A stretch of 22,430 nucleotides of DNA from the NCBI GenBank assembly GCA_964343195.1, contig CAYFIR010000108.1, positions 1 through 22,430 on the forward strand, read 5' to 3'. The translations under genes were made by a program, and so were the position numbers. The notes beneath the pieces are model-generated. The model was not told where the DNA came from. It saw nothing but the letters and a program-made list of their open reading frames with translations, and did no database searches. Every line of letters starts with the position of its first letter. Within the stretch, counting starts at the first letter, position 1. The DNA comes from CAYVAP01 sp964343195 (GTDB lineage: Bacteria > Bacteroidota > Bacteroidia > J057). Shown here piece by piece: positions 16,460 to 22,430 of this stretch.

Positions 16460-16594
16460 GCACATGCATCACTATTCACAAATTGAACTACGATAAAATT
16501 TCGCATTCGTGCAAAAAAATAGGCTCTGAAGCAGCAGCCCCAGGCCATTATTAACGCTCATTTCCAATGTTTTAGCCTAATTTTCGCAAAAAGC

Positions 16595-16622
16595 AAAAAA
16601 GCCCCGAGCAAAAGCCCGAGGC
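16595..16622 (-). terminator. Intrinsic terminator of the phosphohexomutase gene
   Basis: Read on the minus strand, GCCTCGGGC, loop TTTT, GCTCGGGGC forms a 9-bp stem with two G-U pairs and is followed at once by six Ts. It lies about 80 bases past the stop at 16703. This is a textbook rho-independent shape. Confidence 0.8.
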
Positions 16623-16650
16623 ATCTTTTCATTGTTCATGTTTCATTGAA

Positions 16651-16701
16651 CATTGATCAGAAAATCGAAATTCTTCCCTGACCAATGACCCGTGATCAAT
16701 G
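16651..16701. repeat. 9-bp inverted repeat at the mutase stop codon
   Basis: CATTGATCA (16651-16659) pairs with TGATCAATG (16693-16701) across 33 bases, next to the stop at 16703. A nested TGTTCA/TGAACA pair lies beside it. It probably folds in the 3' untranslated region ahead of the terminator. Confidence 0.4.
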
Positions 16702-16702
16702 A

Positions 16703-18439
16703 TTACTGTAACTCCATGTCTGCCTTGATCGCTTCGATCTTATCACCCAGCGCTGCGTAAACCGCGTCAAACTGATCGGCGGTAGGCAGCTCGGTTTGTA
16801 CGCTAAAGTAGAACTTGATCTTGGGCTCGGTACCGGATGGACGAGCGGAGATCTTGCTTCCGTCAGCGGTGAAGAACTGCAGCACGTTGGATGAAGGGAA
16901 GTCGATGCTGGTTTCTGCCCCCGTCTTGAGGTCTTTCTCGATAGCGGTCTTGTAGTCGCGCATTTTCGTTACCTCAGAGCCATTGATGGTGGCAGGAGGA
17001 TTGCTGCGCAGGTCGGCCATCATTTGCTGAATTTCCTCAGCGCCTTTTTTGCCAGTACGCTTGATGGAAACCAGCGCCTCGCGGAACATTCCGTACTCGA
17101 CGTAGATCTCGGTCAGCAGGTCAAAGAGGGTGATGCCCTTGTCCTTGGCCCAGGCGACTACCTCAGCCAGCATGGCGCAGGAGATGATGGCGTCCTTGTC
17201 GCGGACGAAGTCGTTGACGAGGTAGCCGTAGCTCTCTTCGCCACCGCCTACGAATTCCTTCTCGCCTTCGAATTCTTTCAGTTTCTCTGCGATGTATTTG
17301 AAGCCAGTCAGCACGTTGTAGCACTCCACATCGAACGCCTCGGCCATCTTGTCCAGCAGGTCAGTGGTCACGATGGTCTTGCAGATGTACTGCTTGCCGT
17401 CCAGCAGGTTTTTCTCCTGACGAGCCTTCAGCAGGTAGTAGATCATGCAGGTCGCGGCCTGATTGCCGTTCAGGAGTTGCCACTCGCCGTGGTTGTTTTT
17501 CACGCCGATGCCCACGCGGTCAGAGTCAGGGTCGGTACCCATCACGAGGTCCGCGTCGATTTCCTGGGCCTTTTTCAGCGCGATGCTCATGGCTTCGGCC
17601 TCTTCAGGGTTGGGGTATACGACGGTGGGGAAGTTGCCATCGGGTGTGCTTTGCTCCTCCACGACGGTTACCTGGGTAAAGCCCAGTTTCTCCAGAATGG
17701 GAGGAACCATGGTGATGCCGGTACCGTGGATGGGCGAGAAAACGATCTTCAGGTCATGCTGATTCTTGATGGCCTCGGGAGTGACCACATTGGTGGTAAT
17801 TTTCTCCAGGTAAGGCTCGTCGATCAGGGTAGAAATGCGCTCAATGAGGCTTTCGTCCGCCTCCATGTTGAGCGTATCGAGGGAGACCTTGGCGACCTCA
17901 GCCACGATGTTCTTGTCGTGGGGAGGGGTTACCTGTCCGCCGTCGTCGAAGTAGGCTTTGTAGCCGTTGTATTCTTTGGGATTGTGCGAAGCCGTCAGCA
18001 CTACCCCACCCTTGCAGCCCAGATGGCGGATGGAGAATGACAGTTCTGGCGTTGGACGCAGTTCTTCGAAGAGATACACCTTGATGCCATTGGCAGAGAA
18101 GACGGCAGCGGTTACTTCGCCAAAGAACTGGCTGTTGTTGCGGCTGTCGTAGGCGATGGCCACTTTGATTTCCTGATCGGGGAAGGTGGCGTTGAGGTAG
18201 TTGGCAAAGCCCTGCGTCGCCATGCCGATGGTATATTCGTTGACGCGGTTAGAACCTACGCCCATGATGCCTCGCAATCCCCCTGTACCAAATTCGAGGT
18301 CTTTATAGAAGGCGTCGATGAGTTCGTCGGGGTTATCGCTGTCCATCATGCGGCGGATTTCGGCTTTGGCCTCGTCGCTGATGTTACTGTCGAGCCAGGA
18401 TTTCGCTTTTTGTTCGATAGCGGGATCGATTGCGATCAT
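16703..18439 (-). CDS. Phospho-sugar mutase (phosphoglucomutase/phosphomannomutase family)
   Basis: This enzyme moves phosphate between C1 and C6 of hexose phosphates and feeds glycogen, cell-wall and nucleotide-sugar pathways in the cytoplasm. It has 578 residues from the ATG at 18439; the longer open frame adds 68 residues that do not look like the family N terminus, and MIAIDPAIEQKAKSWLD does. Family signatures in order: GTGGLRGIMG (51-60), catalytic serine S151 in TASHNP, metal loop DPDSDR (303-308), sugar-binding GEESYG (400-405) and phosphate-binding RPSGTEPK (533-540). The length matches the long PGM2-like/PgcA bacterial group. Glucose versus mannose preference, or phosphopentomutase activity, cannot be decided by eye. 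It is a single gene with its own terminator. Confidence 0.95.
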   Translation of the reverse strand: MIAIDPAIEQKAKSWLDSNISDEAKAEIRRMMDSDNPDELIDAFYKDLEFGTGGLRGIMGVGSNRVNEYTIGMATQGFANYLNATFPDQEIKVAIAYDSRNNSQFFGEVTAAVFSANGIKVYLFEELRPTPELSFSIRHLGCKGGVVLTASHNPKEYNGYKAYFDDGGQVTPPHDKNIVAEVAKVSLDTLNMEADESLIERISTLIDEPYLEKITTNVVTPEAIKNQHDLKIVFSPIHGTGITMVPPILEKLGFTQVTVVEEQSTPDGNFPTVVYPNPEEAEAMSIALKKAQEIDADLVMGTDPDSDRVGIGVKNNHGEWQLLNGNQAATCMIYYLLKARQEKNLLDGKQYICKTIVTTDLLDKMAEAFDVECYNVLTGFKYIAEKLKEFEGEKEFVGGGEESYGYLVNDFVRDKDAIISCAMLAEVVAWAKDKGITLFDLLTEIYVEYGMFREALVSIKRTGKKGAEEIQQMMADLRSNPPATINGSEVTKMRDYKTAIEKDLKTGAETSIDFPSSNVLQFFTADGSKISARPSGTEPKIKFYFSVQTELPTADQFDAVYAALGDKIEAIKADMELQ

Positions 18440-18842
18440 AGGAGATTGGATGTTGAGTGAAAAGATTGACTTTAGACGAATGTAACTTAATTCGGGAATA
18501 GAAAAAAGCCTCTTCGAACGGAGATTTTGGGCAAAAAGGGTGCCTAAGCTGTTGCCTGATAGATTTCTTAACCTGAATGTTGAATCTGGTGTGGCTACCT
18601 GCCTTTTCTTCTTAACCACGAAGAAGCACCATGGAGTACTCAAAGAACTCCAAGATGTGCGTTATTCCGACAAGCCGGATCATCCTGAGGCTAACTTTTA
18701 GCCTTCGACTTGTGAATTGATCTCTTTATGCCCTTTGATACCTCCTTCGAGCCCTTCGTGGTTCCTGCTTTTCCGAAAAAAACAACGCACAATCCTCCCG
18801 AAAGTCGTAATATACGACTTCAATCAACCAATTACCCCAAGC
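18440..18842. other. Divergent intergenic region between the mutase and LURP-one genes
   Basis: There is no gene in these 403 bases. It holds a 150-base inverted-repeat element (18614-18763) and, by position, the promoters of both flanking genes; I could not pick out convincing promoter boxes. Both open frames that reach into it are extended past their likely starts. Confidence 0.5.
18614..18763. mobile_element. MITE-like element with about 43-bp imperfect inverted ends
   Basis: The left end starts AACCACGAAG and the right end finishes CTTCGTGGTT, perfect over 10 bases. Aligned without gaps over about 43 bases, the two ends agree at roughly 29 positions, including a shared TCAAAG block. Total length is 150 bases with no coding capacity. 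Flanking target duplications are not obvious, so it may be old. Confidence 0.45.
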
Positions 18843-19439
18843 ATGGCTTCATTTCAATTTCCAATTACCTTTCTCTTCAAGATCAGCACACTGTCCAATG
18901 ACTTCACCGCCACCGATGCCAACGGGCAGACGGTAGCCTATGTCCGGCAGAAGCTCTTCAAGCTCAAGGAGGCGATCAACATCTACACCGACAGCACCCG
19001 CAGCAAGGAAATCTACACCATCAAGGCCGACAAATGGCTGGACTTCAACACCGCCTATAGCTTCAAAAACGCTCAAGGAGCCGAAATCGGCAAGATCGTC
19101 CGCAAGGGCTGGGCGTCTCTCTGGAAGGCCCACTACGAACTCGTGGACCAAAACCAGCAGATCCAGTACCACATTCGGGAAGAAAATCCCTGGATCAAGG
19201 TCCTCGATGGACTTGTAGGTGAGATCCCCATCCTGAACATGTTCACCGGATACATGCTCAATCCATCCTACGTCGTCATGGACAAAAACGAGCAGATCGT
19301 CGCCCGGCTTAAAAAGAATCCCTCCATGGTAGGCCGCCGCTTTGAGGTTTCCAAGGTAGGCCAGACCGACGCTGACGACGATGAGCGCATCATGCTCGGA
19401 CTGATGATGCTGGTGTTGCTGGAGAGGAGAAGAGGATAG
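18843..19439 (+). CDS. LURP-one-related (DUF567/scramblase-like fold) protein
   Basis: The protein has 198 residues from the ATG at 18843; the frame continues upstream into the inverted-repeat element but lacks conservation cues there. Short beta-rich segments follow the LURP-one/Tubby-like pattern: FTATDANGQTVAYVRQKLFKLKE near 21-43, KEIYTIKADKW (55-65), GAEIGKIVRKGW (79-90) and YVVMDKNEQIVARLKKNP (143-160). The C-terminal helix is hydrophobic (IMLGLMMLVLLERRR, 183-197) and may touch membrane. There is no signal peptide. Family members are thought to be cytoplasmic lipid- or membrane-associated proteins of uncertain function. It stands alone, divergent from the mutase and before the DUF559 repeat array. 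The family assignment is by fold pattern, so confidence is moderate. Confidence 0.65.
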   Translation: MASFQFPITFLFKISTLSNDFTATDANGQTVAYVRQKLFKLKEAINIYTDSTRSKEIYTIKADKWLDFNTAYSFKNAQGAEIGKIVRKGWASLWKAHYELVDQNQQIQYHIREENPWIKVLDGLVGEIPILNMFTGYMLNPSYVVMDKNEQIVARLKKNPSMVGRRFEVSKVGQTDADDDERIMLGLMMLVLLERRRG

Positions 19440-19577
19440 ATCAGATCGCTTTGCTAGGAGACCTGTACTGAGCGGAGTCGAGGTAAGTCGGAGATGCGGG
19501 GCTAAGAGACAATTCAGCCCCGTCCGTTTCCTCCTTGTTGAAGATCCTAGTTCATCGGGAAGTGGATGGGTTGAACT

Positions 19578-19681
19578 TACTTTCACCCCCTGTGTCCCCC
19601 TCAAGGGGGATTTCGCGTAGCGAGTGGCCTCTTGGCGCCGACAGCTTCCCCCTTGAGGGGAGCTAAAGGGTCAACTCAGCC
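19578..19681. repeat. REPIN-like element X1 of the DUF559 array
   Basis: This 104-base unit begins TACTTTCACCCCCTGTG. It contains TCCCCCT-CA-AGGGGGA, a central TTTCGCGTAGCGAGTG, and a second G/C palindrome CCCCCTTGAGGGG near its right end. Left and right ends are approximate inverted copies of each other. X1 joins X2 head to tail. Confidence 0.8.
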
Positions 19682-19789
19682 TACTTTCACCCCCTGTGTC
19701 CCCCTCAAGGGGGATTTCGCGTAGCGGGTGACTTCCTGACGCCGACAGCTTCCCCCCTTGAGGGGGGCTAGGGGGGTGAACCCAGCCCA
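19682..19789. repeat. REPIN-like element X2 of the DUF559 array
   Basis: This is a tandem copy of X1 with scattered differences. Its right end, CCCCCCTTGAGGGGGG followed by CTAGGGGGGTGAAC, overlaps the 3' end of the DUF559 gene and supplies that gene's TAG stop (19768-19770). It has about 30-base inverted ends. Confidence 0.85.
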
Positions 19790-20181
19790 TTTTCCACCTC
19801 CCAAAGCCCAATCCATCCAAGAATCTTATCCCGCACCGAATCCAACTCGCCCATCACCTCATCATCTTCAAACCGGATTACAGTCAGCCCGACACTCTCT
19901 ATTTCCTGCTGCCGTTTCAGATCGTAGGCAACCTGTCCCTGCAGCTGATGAGTCCATCCATCCACCTCGATCACGAGTCGCAATTCCTTGCAAAAGAAAT
20001 CAACAATATAATTGAGCATGGGGCGCTGTCTCATGAACTTGTATCCAGTTTGATTGTCTCTCAAGACTCCATACCACAATTTCTTCTCAGACCTCGTCGG
20101 ATTCTGGCGAAGCTCGCTGGCCCTCAATTTCAGAGAAGGATTGTAGTACCAGTTATTTCCGGGACCAGATGGAGAAAGCAT
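19768..20181 (-). CDS. DUF559 endonuclease-like protein nested in repeats
   Basis: This small protein of 137 residues belongs to the DUF559 family, which is related to very-short-patch repair and PD-(D/E)xK-type nucleases. Family landmarks are visible: NNWYYNPSLK (9-18), TRSEKKLW (29-36), GYKFMRQRP (46-54), NYIVDFFC (57-64) with candidate acidic residue D61, IEVDGWTH (71-78) with E72, D74 and H78, then GLTVIRF (98-104). Its start fits the family N terminus well. Both sides are repeat elements: X1-X2 at its 3' end and partial X3-X4 at its 5' end. The last codons (GSPP-stop) are encoded by X2. Its biochemical role is unproven; the nesting suggests a link to the spread or processing of the repeats. 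Confidence 0.85.
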   Translation of the reverse strand: MLSPSGPGNNWYYNPSLKLRASELRQNPTRSEKKLWYGVLRDNQTGYKFMRQRPMLNYIVDFFCKELRLVIEVDGWTHQLQGQVAYDLKRQQEIESVGLTVIRFEDDEVMGELDSVRDKILGWIGLWEVENGLGSPP

Positions 20182-20203
20182 GGATATGAGTTTGTAGTTT
20201 TCT

Positions 20204-20232
20204 TAAAAATAACTCAATAACGCTGGCACAAA
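20204..20232 (-). promoter_or_regulatory. Candidate promoter of the DUF559 gene
   Basis: On the minus strand, TTTG (20229-20232) and TATTTTTA (20204-20211) are 17 bases apart, close to the Bacteroidota TTTG / TAnnTTTG pair, and lie about 25 bases before the start codon. A CTGGCA/TGCCAG dyad (20223-20247) overlaps the upstream box. The -7 element misses its final G. Confidence 0.35.
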
Positions 20233-20248
20233 AAAGAAGCTTGCCAGA

Positions 20249-20321
20249 ATTTCGCGTAGCGAGTGACCTCTTGGCGCCGACAGCTTCCCCCCTGGAGGGG
20301 GGCTAGGGGGGTGAACTCAGC
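20249..20321. repeat. REPIN-like element X3, left end missing
   Basis: This contains the centre and right end of the unit seen in X1 and X2 (ATTTCGCGTAGCGAGTGACC, then CCCCCCTGGAGGGGGGCTAG), but lacks the left C/G-rich end. It starts just after the CTGGCA/TGCCAG dyad upstream of the DUF559 gene. It continues directly into X4. Confidence 0.8.
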
Positions 20322-20322
20322 C

Positions 20323-20366
20323 TACTTTCACCCCCTGTGTCCCCCTCAAGGGGGATTTCGCGTAGC
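20323..20366. repeat. REPIN-like element X4, right end missing
   Basis: The left end of the unit only, TACTTTCACCCCCTGTG through TTTCGCGTAGC, then unrelated DNA. Together with X3 it forms the right border of the array. Confidence 0.8.
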
Positions 20367-20483
20367 AATCGGATACTTGGCGATTTGGGCAATATTCGCC
20401 TTGAGTTAACACCGTAAAACCAGCAACAGGGATGTCTCTTCGCGGCCGCGAGACTTTATCCCCGGCTATCGTTATATTTCTGC

Positions 20484-21392
20484 ATGAAACACAAGCTCTT
20501 CATCCTGATTTTCCTGTTCGCTGGTGCGACGGCCTCTGCCCAGCATTTCTCCCGTCCATATCCAGATACGCTGAACAAACGCCGCCTGGGCTGGACCATC
20601 GCAGGGGAAAGCGCCTTCTACCTGGGCGGCATGTCTTTCCTCGGATGGGTCTGGTACAGCGATGTGCAGCGGGTGCCCTTCCACTGGTACAACGACAACG
20701 CGGGTTACCTGCAAATGGACAAAATGGGCCATGTCTATGGCTCGTACCTCGAAAGTTACATCGGCTACCATGCCCTGCGGAGAGCCGGAGTCAAGCGCAA
20801 TACCGCCATCTGGCTCGGGGGTACCCTGGGATTCTGGTTGCAATTCCCCATCGAAGTGTTTGACGGGTTGTACGAAGGCTGGGGCTTTTCCTGGGGCGAT
20901 GTGGTGGCCAATAGCTGCGGCTCGGCGCTGGTGATGGGGCAGGAGTGGCTCTTTGACGAGCAGATCCTGCGCTACAAGTTCAGCTACTGGCGCTCAGACC
21001 TTGCTTCCCAGGCCAATGGCTACCTCGGCCGCAATTTCTTTGAAAGCCTCTTCTACGACTACAATGGCCACACCTACTGGCTCAGCGCGCCGATCAACCG
21101 GACTCTCGGGCTGGAAAACGTGCCGGAGTGGCTCTGCTTCTCCGTAGGTTACAGCGCTGACGGCATGTTGGGAGAATTTGCCAACCGCAGCTTCTGGGGC
21201 GGTCAGCGCCTGCCAGAGGTCGAGCGCACACGGCAGTTCCTTTTTTCGCTGGACATCGACACCTCACGCATCCCAGCCAAAAGAAAATGGGTCCGCGTCC
21301 TGCTCGACGGACTGGCCTTTGTCAAGGTGCCTTTTCCCGCCCTGGAGATCAACAGTCAGGGGCAGTTTCGTGGCTATGGCCTATACTTTTAG
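20484..21392 (+). CDS. DUF2279 family envelope protein
   Basis: The protein has 302 residues with a clear signal peptide (MKHKLFILIFLFAGATASAQ, cleavage after position 20). The DUF2279/YfiM-like core is marked by DKMGHVYGSYLESYIGY (about 77-93), hydrophobic segments around 39-57 and 112-130, PIEVFDGLYEGWGFSWGDVVANSCGS region (about 125-150) and NVPEWLCFSVGYSADGM near 212-228. The protein should lie in the periplasm or outer membrane; its function is unknown. It is the first of two rightward envelope genes, 71 bases ahead of the OmpH-like gene. A longer 3' frame of the second gene overlaps its end but is not the likely start of that gene. The gene is intact, and the family call is firm. Confidence 0.85.
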   Translation: MKHKLFILIFLFAGATASAQHFSRPYPDTLNKRRLGWTIAGESAFYLGGMSFLGWVWYSDVQRVPFHWYNDNAGYLQMDKMGHVYGSYLESYIGYHALRRAGVKRNTAIWLGGTLGFWLQFPIEVFDGLYEGWGFSWGDVVANSCGSALVMGQEWLFDEQILRYKFSYWRSDLASQANGYLGRNFFESLFYDYNGHTYWLSAPINRTLGLENVPEWLCFSVGYSADGMLGEFANRSFWGGQRLPEVERTRQFLFSLDIDTSRIPAKRKWVRVLLDGLAFVKVPFPALEINSQGQFRGYGLYF

Positions 21393-21400
21393 GGTGGGCT

Positions 21401-21432
21401 TTTGCACACACCACAATAATGCCGTTAATTTG
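21401..21432 (+). promoter_or_regulatory. Candidate promoter of the OmpH-like gene
   Basis: TTTG (21401-21404), a 20-base spacer, then TTAATTTG (21425-21432), which resembles the Bacteroidota -33 TTTG and -7 TAnnTTTG boxes. It lies in the 71-base gap, about 30 bases before the chosen start codon. It suggests that the gene can be expressed apart from the DUF2279 gene. Confidence 0.4.
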
Positions 21433-21463
21433 CGACCTATTAAACGTGAATTACCAAACTACT

Positions 21464-22069
21464 ATGTCCTATATGTCTCGTTTCTGGGTGATTGCCAGTC
21501 TGCTGGTTGTGGTTCTGTGGGGATGTGAGCAACAAAGTGCTTCCAACGAGTCTTCCAATGTTGCCGTGGTTGCTGACAGCAACATGGTGGCAGCAGGTCC
21601 CGGCATCAAAATCGGGTATCTCAACTCTCTTGAGCTGCTATCGCTTATGCCAGATGCCATGGAAGCCGATGAGGCCATCCAAAGCTACGCTGCCGGGCAG
21701 GAACGCCGTTTCCAGAATCTGATGCAGGAGTACCAGACCAAGGTTCAGAATATCCAGGAAAACGGAGCCTCCATGATGCCCATGCAGCAGCAGGTTGCCA
21801 TGCAGGAAATCCAAAAGCTGGAGCAGCAGATCCAGGATATGCAGGCCAATTCCCAGCAGCGCATCGCTGTCCGTCGTGATGAATTGCTGGCTCCCGTCAT
21901 GGCCCGCGCTGATTCCATCATCCGCATGGTTGCCGAGCAAAATGGATTTGACCTGATTTATGATTCGCCCACCCTGCTGTACGCCGATTCCAGCCTGAAC
22001 GTCATGCCTCTTGTCAAGGAAGCCATGGGCATAGAAGATTCTGAGGAATCTGAAGAAGGGGAAGAATAA
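21464..22069 (+). CDS. OmpH/Skp-family lipoprotein chaperone
   Basis: The protein has 201 residues. The ATG at 21464 (or 21473, three codons on) gives a hydrophobic export signal ending in LWGC, with Cys21 as probable lipid-attached residue; the W in the lipobox is unusual. A polar linker follows, then the OmpH domain from GIKIGYLNSLELLSLMPDA (47-65), a long Gln/Met-rich coiled coil (about 65-145), and the C-terminal strand region FDLIYDSPTLLYAD (162-175). The tail is strongly acidic (191-201). Skp-like chaperones hold unfolded outer-membrane proteins in the periplasm. Most are soluble, so a lipid anchor would be a variation, though lipoprotein-type OmpH proteins do occur in Bacteroidota. Confidence 0.85.
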   Translation: MSYMSRFWVIASLLVVVLWGCEQQSASNESSNVAVVADSNMVAAGPGIKIGYLNSLELLSLMPDAMEADEAIQSYAAGQERRFQNLMQEYQTKVQNIQENGASMMPMQQQVAMQEIQKLEQQIQDMQANSQQRIAVRRDELLAPVMARADSIIRMVAEQNGFDLIYDSPTLLYADSSLNVMPLVKEAMGIEDSEESEEGEE

Positions 22070-22086
22070 TCCATTCAGAGGGATCA

Positions 22087-22122
22087 GGATGATCAGGGTT
22101 CATTAAAACACCCTGATCATCC
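22087..22122. terminator. Bidirectional hairpin between convergent genes
   Basis: GGATGATCAGGGT (22087-22099) pairs perfectly with ACCCTGATCATCC (22110-22122) around a 10-base loop. It fills most of the 66-base gap between the OmpH-like gene and the opposing Ppx-type gene. There is no long T-run, so it is a hairpin terminator or a 3' stabiliser for both messages. Confidence 0.6.
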
Positions 22123-22135
22123 CCGATCACGCGAT

Positions 22136-22430
22136 TTACGATTCCTGCTGCTTAACCTCAATCGAGATGCCCGCAGCCATTTCAAGTAGCTCCCGCTGCT
22201 CATGGGCATGGCTAACCTCCATGGCGACATCCTCGCTGGAGCTTACCTCCAACAGCCATCCCTCTTCCACCACACTTACCATTACTTCGTCCACCAGGTT
22301 TCGGTGGCCGCGGTCTAGGTGATCGGCAATGCGCAGAATCCCGGCTAGCCAGTTTACTTTTTTCTGTTCTGTTTGAGCCCACTTTCCCAGTCAAGAAAGT
22401 GAGAAGTTGTATTTTCGAGGTCAACGAACT
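22136..22430 (-). CDS. 3' end of a Ppx/GppA-type phosphatase gene with a frame change
   Basis: The window cuts off the 5' part. From 22363 to the stop at 22136-22138 the frame encodes VNWLAGILRIADHLDRGH followed by an E-rich segment, matching the C-terminal HD-like domain of exopolyphosphatase/GppA proteins. Upstream of it that frame has a stop at 22391. The matching upstream coding sequence is in another frame (ending SHFLDWESGLKQNRKK, 22428-22357) and stops with TAA at 22354-22356. The switch falls exactly on A-AAA-AAG, so a -1 slip yields RKK-VNWLAG, the expected family sequence. It may be programmed slippage, a one-base deletion in a homopolymer, or a pseudogene. The family call rests on about 100 residues. 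Confidence 0.6.

Noticed and set aside
17024..18040. A 338-codon plus-strand frame
   Set aside because: It is antisense to the phosphohexomutase, whose catalytic motifs are all intact on the other strand.
18849..19604. A 251-codon minus-strand frame
   Set aside because: It is antisense to the LURP-one-related gene and runs out into repeat X1; no domain is recognisable.
20440..20451. Perfect 12-base palindrome TCGCGGCCGCGA before the DUF2279 gene
   Set aside because: It is GC-only self-complementary DNA with no loop and no second copy in the window; chance is a fair explanation.
21287..21463. An upstream extension of the OmpH-like gene overlapping the DUF2279 gene
   Set aside because: The extension reads through DUF2279 coding DNA in another frame and would bury the export signal; the ATG at 21464 starts a clean lipoprotein signal.

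Overview
The window looks like chromosomal DNA of a member of the Bacteroidota with moderate GC content, possibly of the Saprospiria type. The evidence is a type IX secretion C-terminal sorting domain, a DUF2279 protein beside an OmpH/Skp-like lipoprotein, start codons without clear Shine-Dalgarno sequences, and candidate promoters of the TTTG / TAnnTTTG kind. The genus cannot be fixed from sequence reading alone.

Layout, left to right. (1) 1-8028: a leftward type I restriction-modification operon, hsdM-hsdS-[Schlafen/AlbA ATPase]-hsdR, with a pair of REP-like palindromes past its 3' end. (2) 8029-13343: a probable small integrative element or remnant of one. It has an HTH excisionase-like protein, a large TOPRIM/SF3 primase-helicase and a convergent tyrosine integrase. 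Its non-coding DNA is unusually structured: phased TTTCA repeats, a hairpin just before the primase, a long TTTACCC dyad between primase and integrase, and an 11-bp inverted repeat just before int. (3) 13496-14871: a tandem palindromic repeat array with an IS200-type Y1 transposase (RAYT-like) sitting between its units. (4) 14873-18439: a T9SS-sorted delta-60 repeat protein and a phosphohexomutase with a good intrinsic terminator. (5) 18440-20366: a MITE-like 150-bp inverted repeat, a LURP-one-related protein, then a second tandem array of about 104-bp elements with inverted ends, with a DUF559 nuclease gene nested in it. (6) 20484-22430: DUF2279 protein, OmpH-like lipoprotein, a bidirectional hairpin terminator, and the 3' end of a Ppx/GppA-type gene whose reading frame changes at an A6G slippery heptamer.

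How the parts fit. HsdM, HsdS and HsdR should form one DNA-modifying and DNA-cutting complex; the AlbA-family ATPase is probably an accessory of this defence operon. The int/HTH/primase set resembles a satellite-like replicating integrative element. The most unusual feature is that two unrelated DNA-processing enzymes (a Y1 HUH transposase and a DUF559 PD-(D/E)xK-like nuclease) share one architecture: each is embedded in its own palindromic tandem array, and the array abuts or supplies the gene's stop codon. For the HUH enzyme this matches the known REP/RAYT systems. For DUF559 it suggests an analogous pairing of nuclease and repeat that I do not know to be described.
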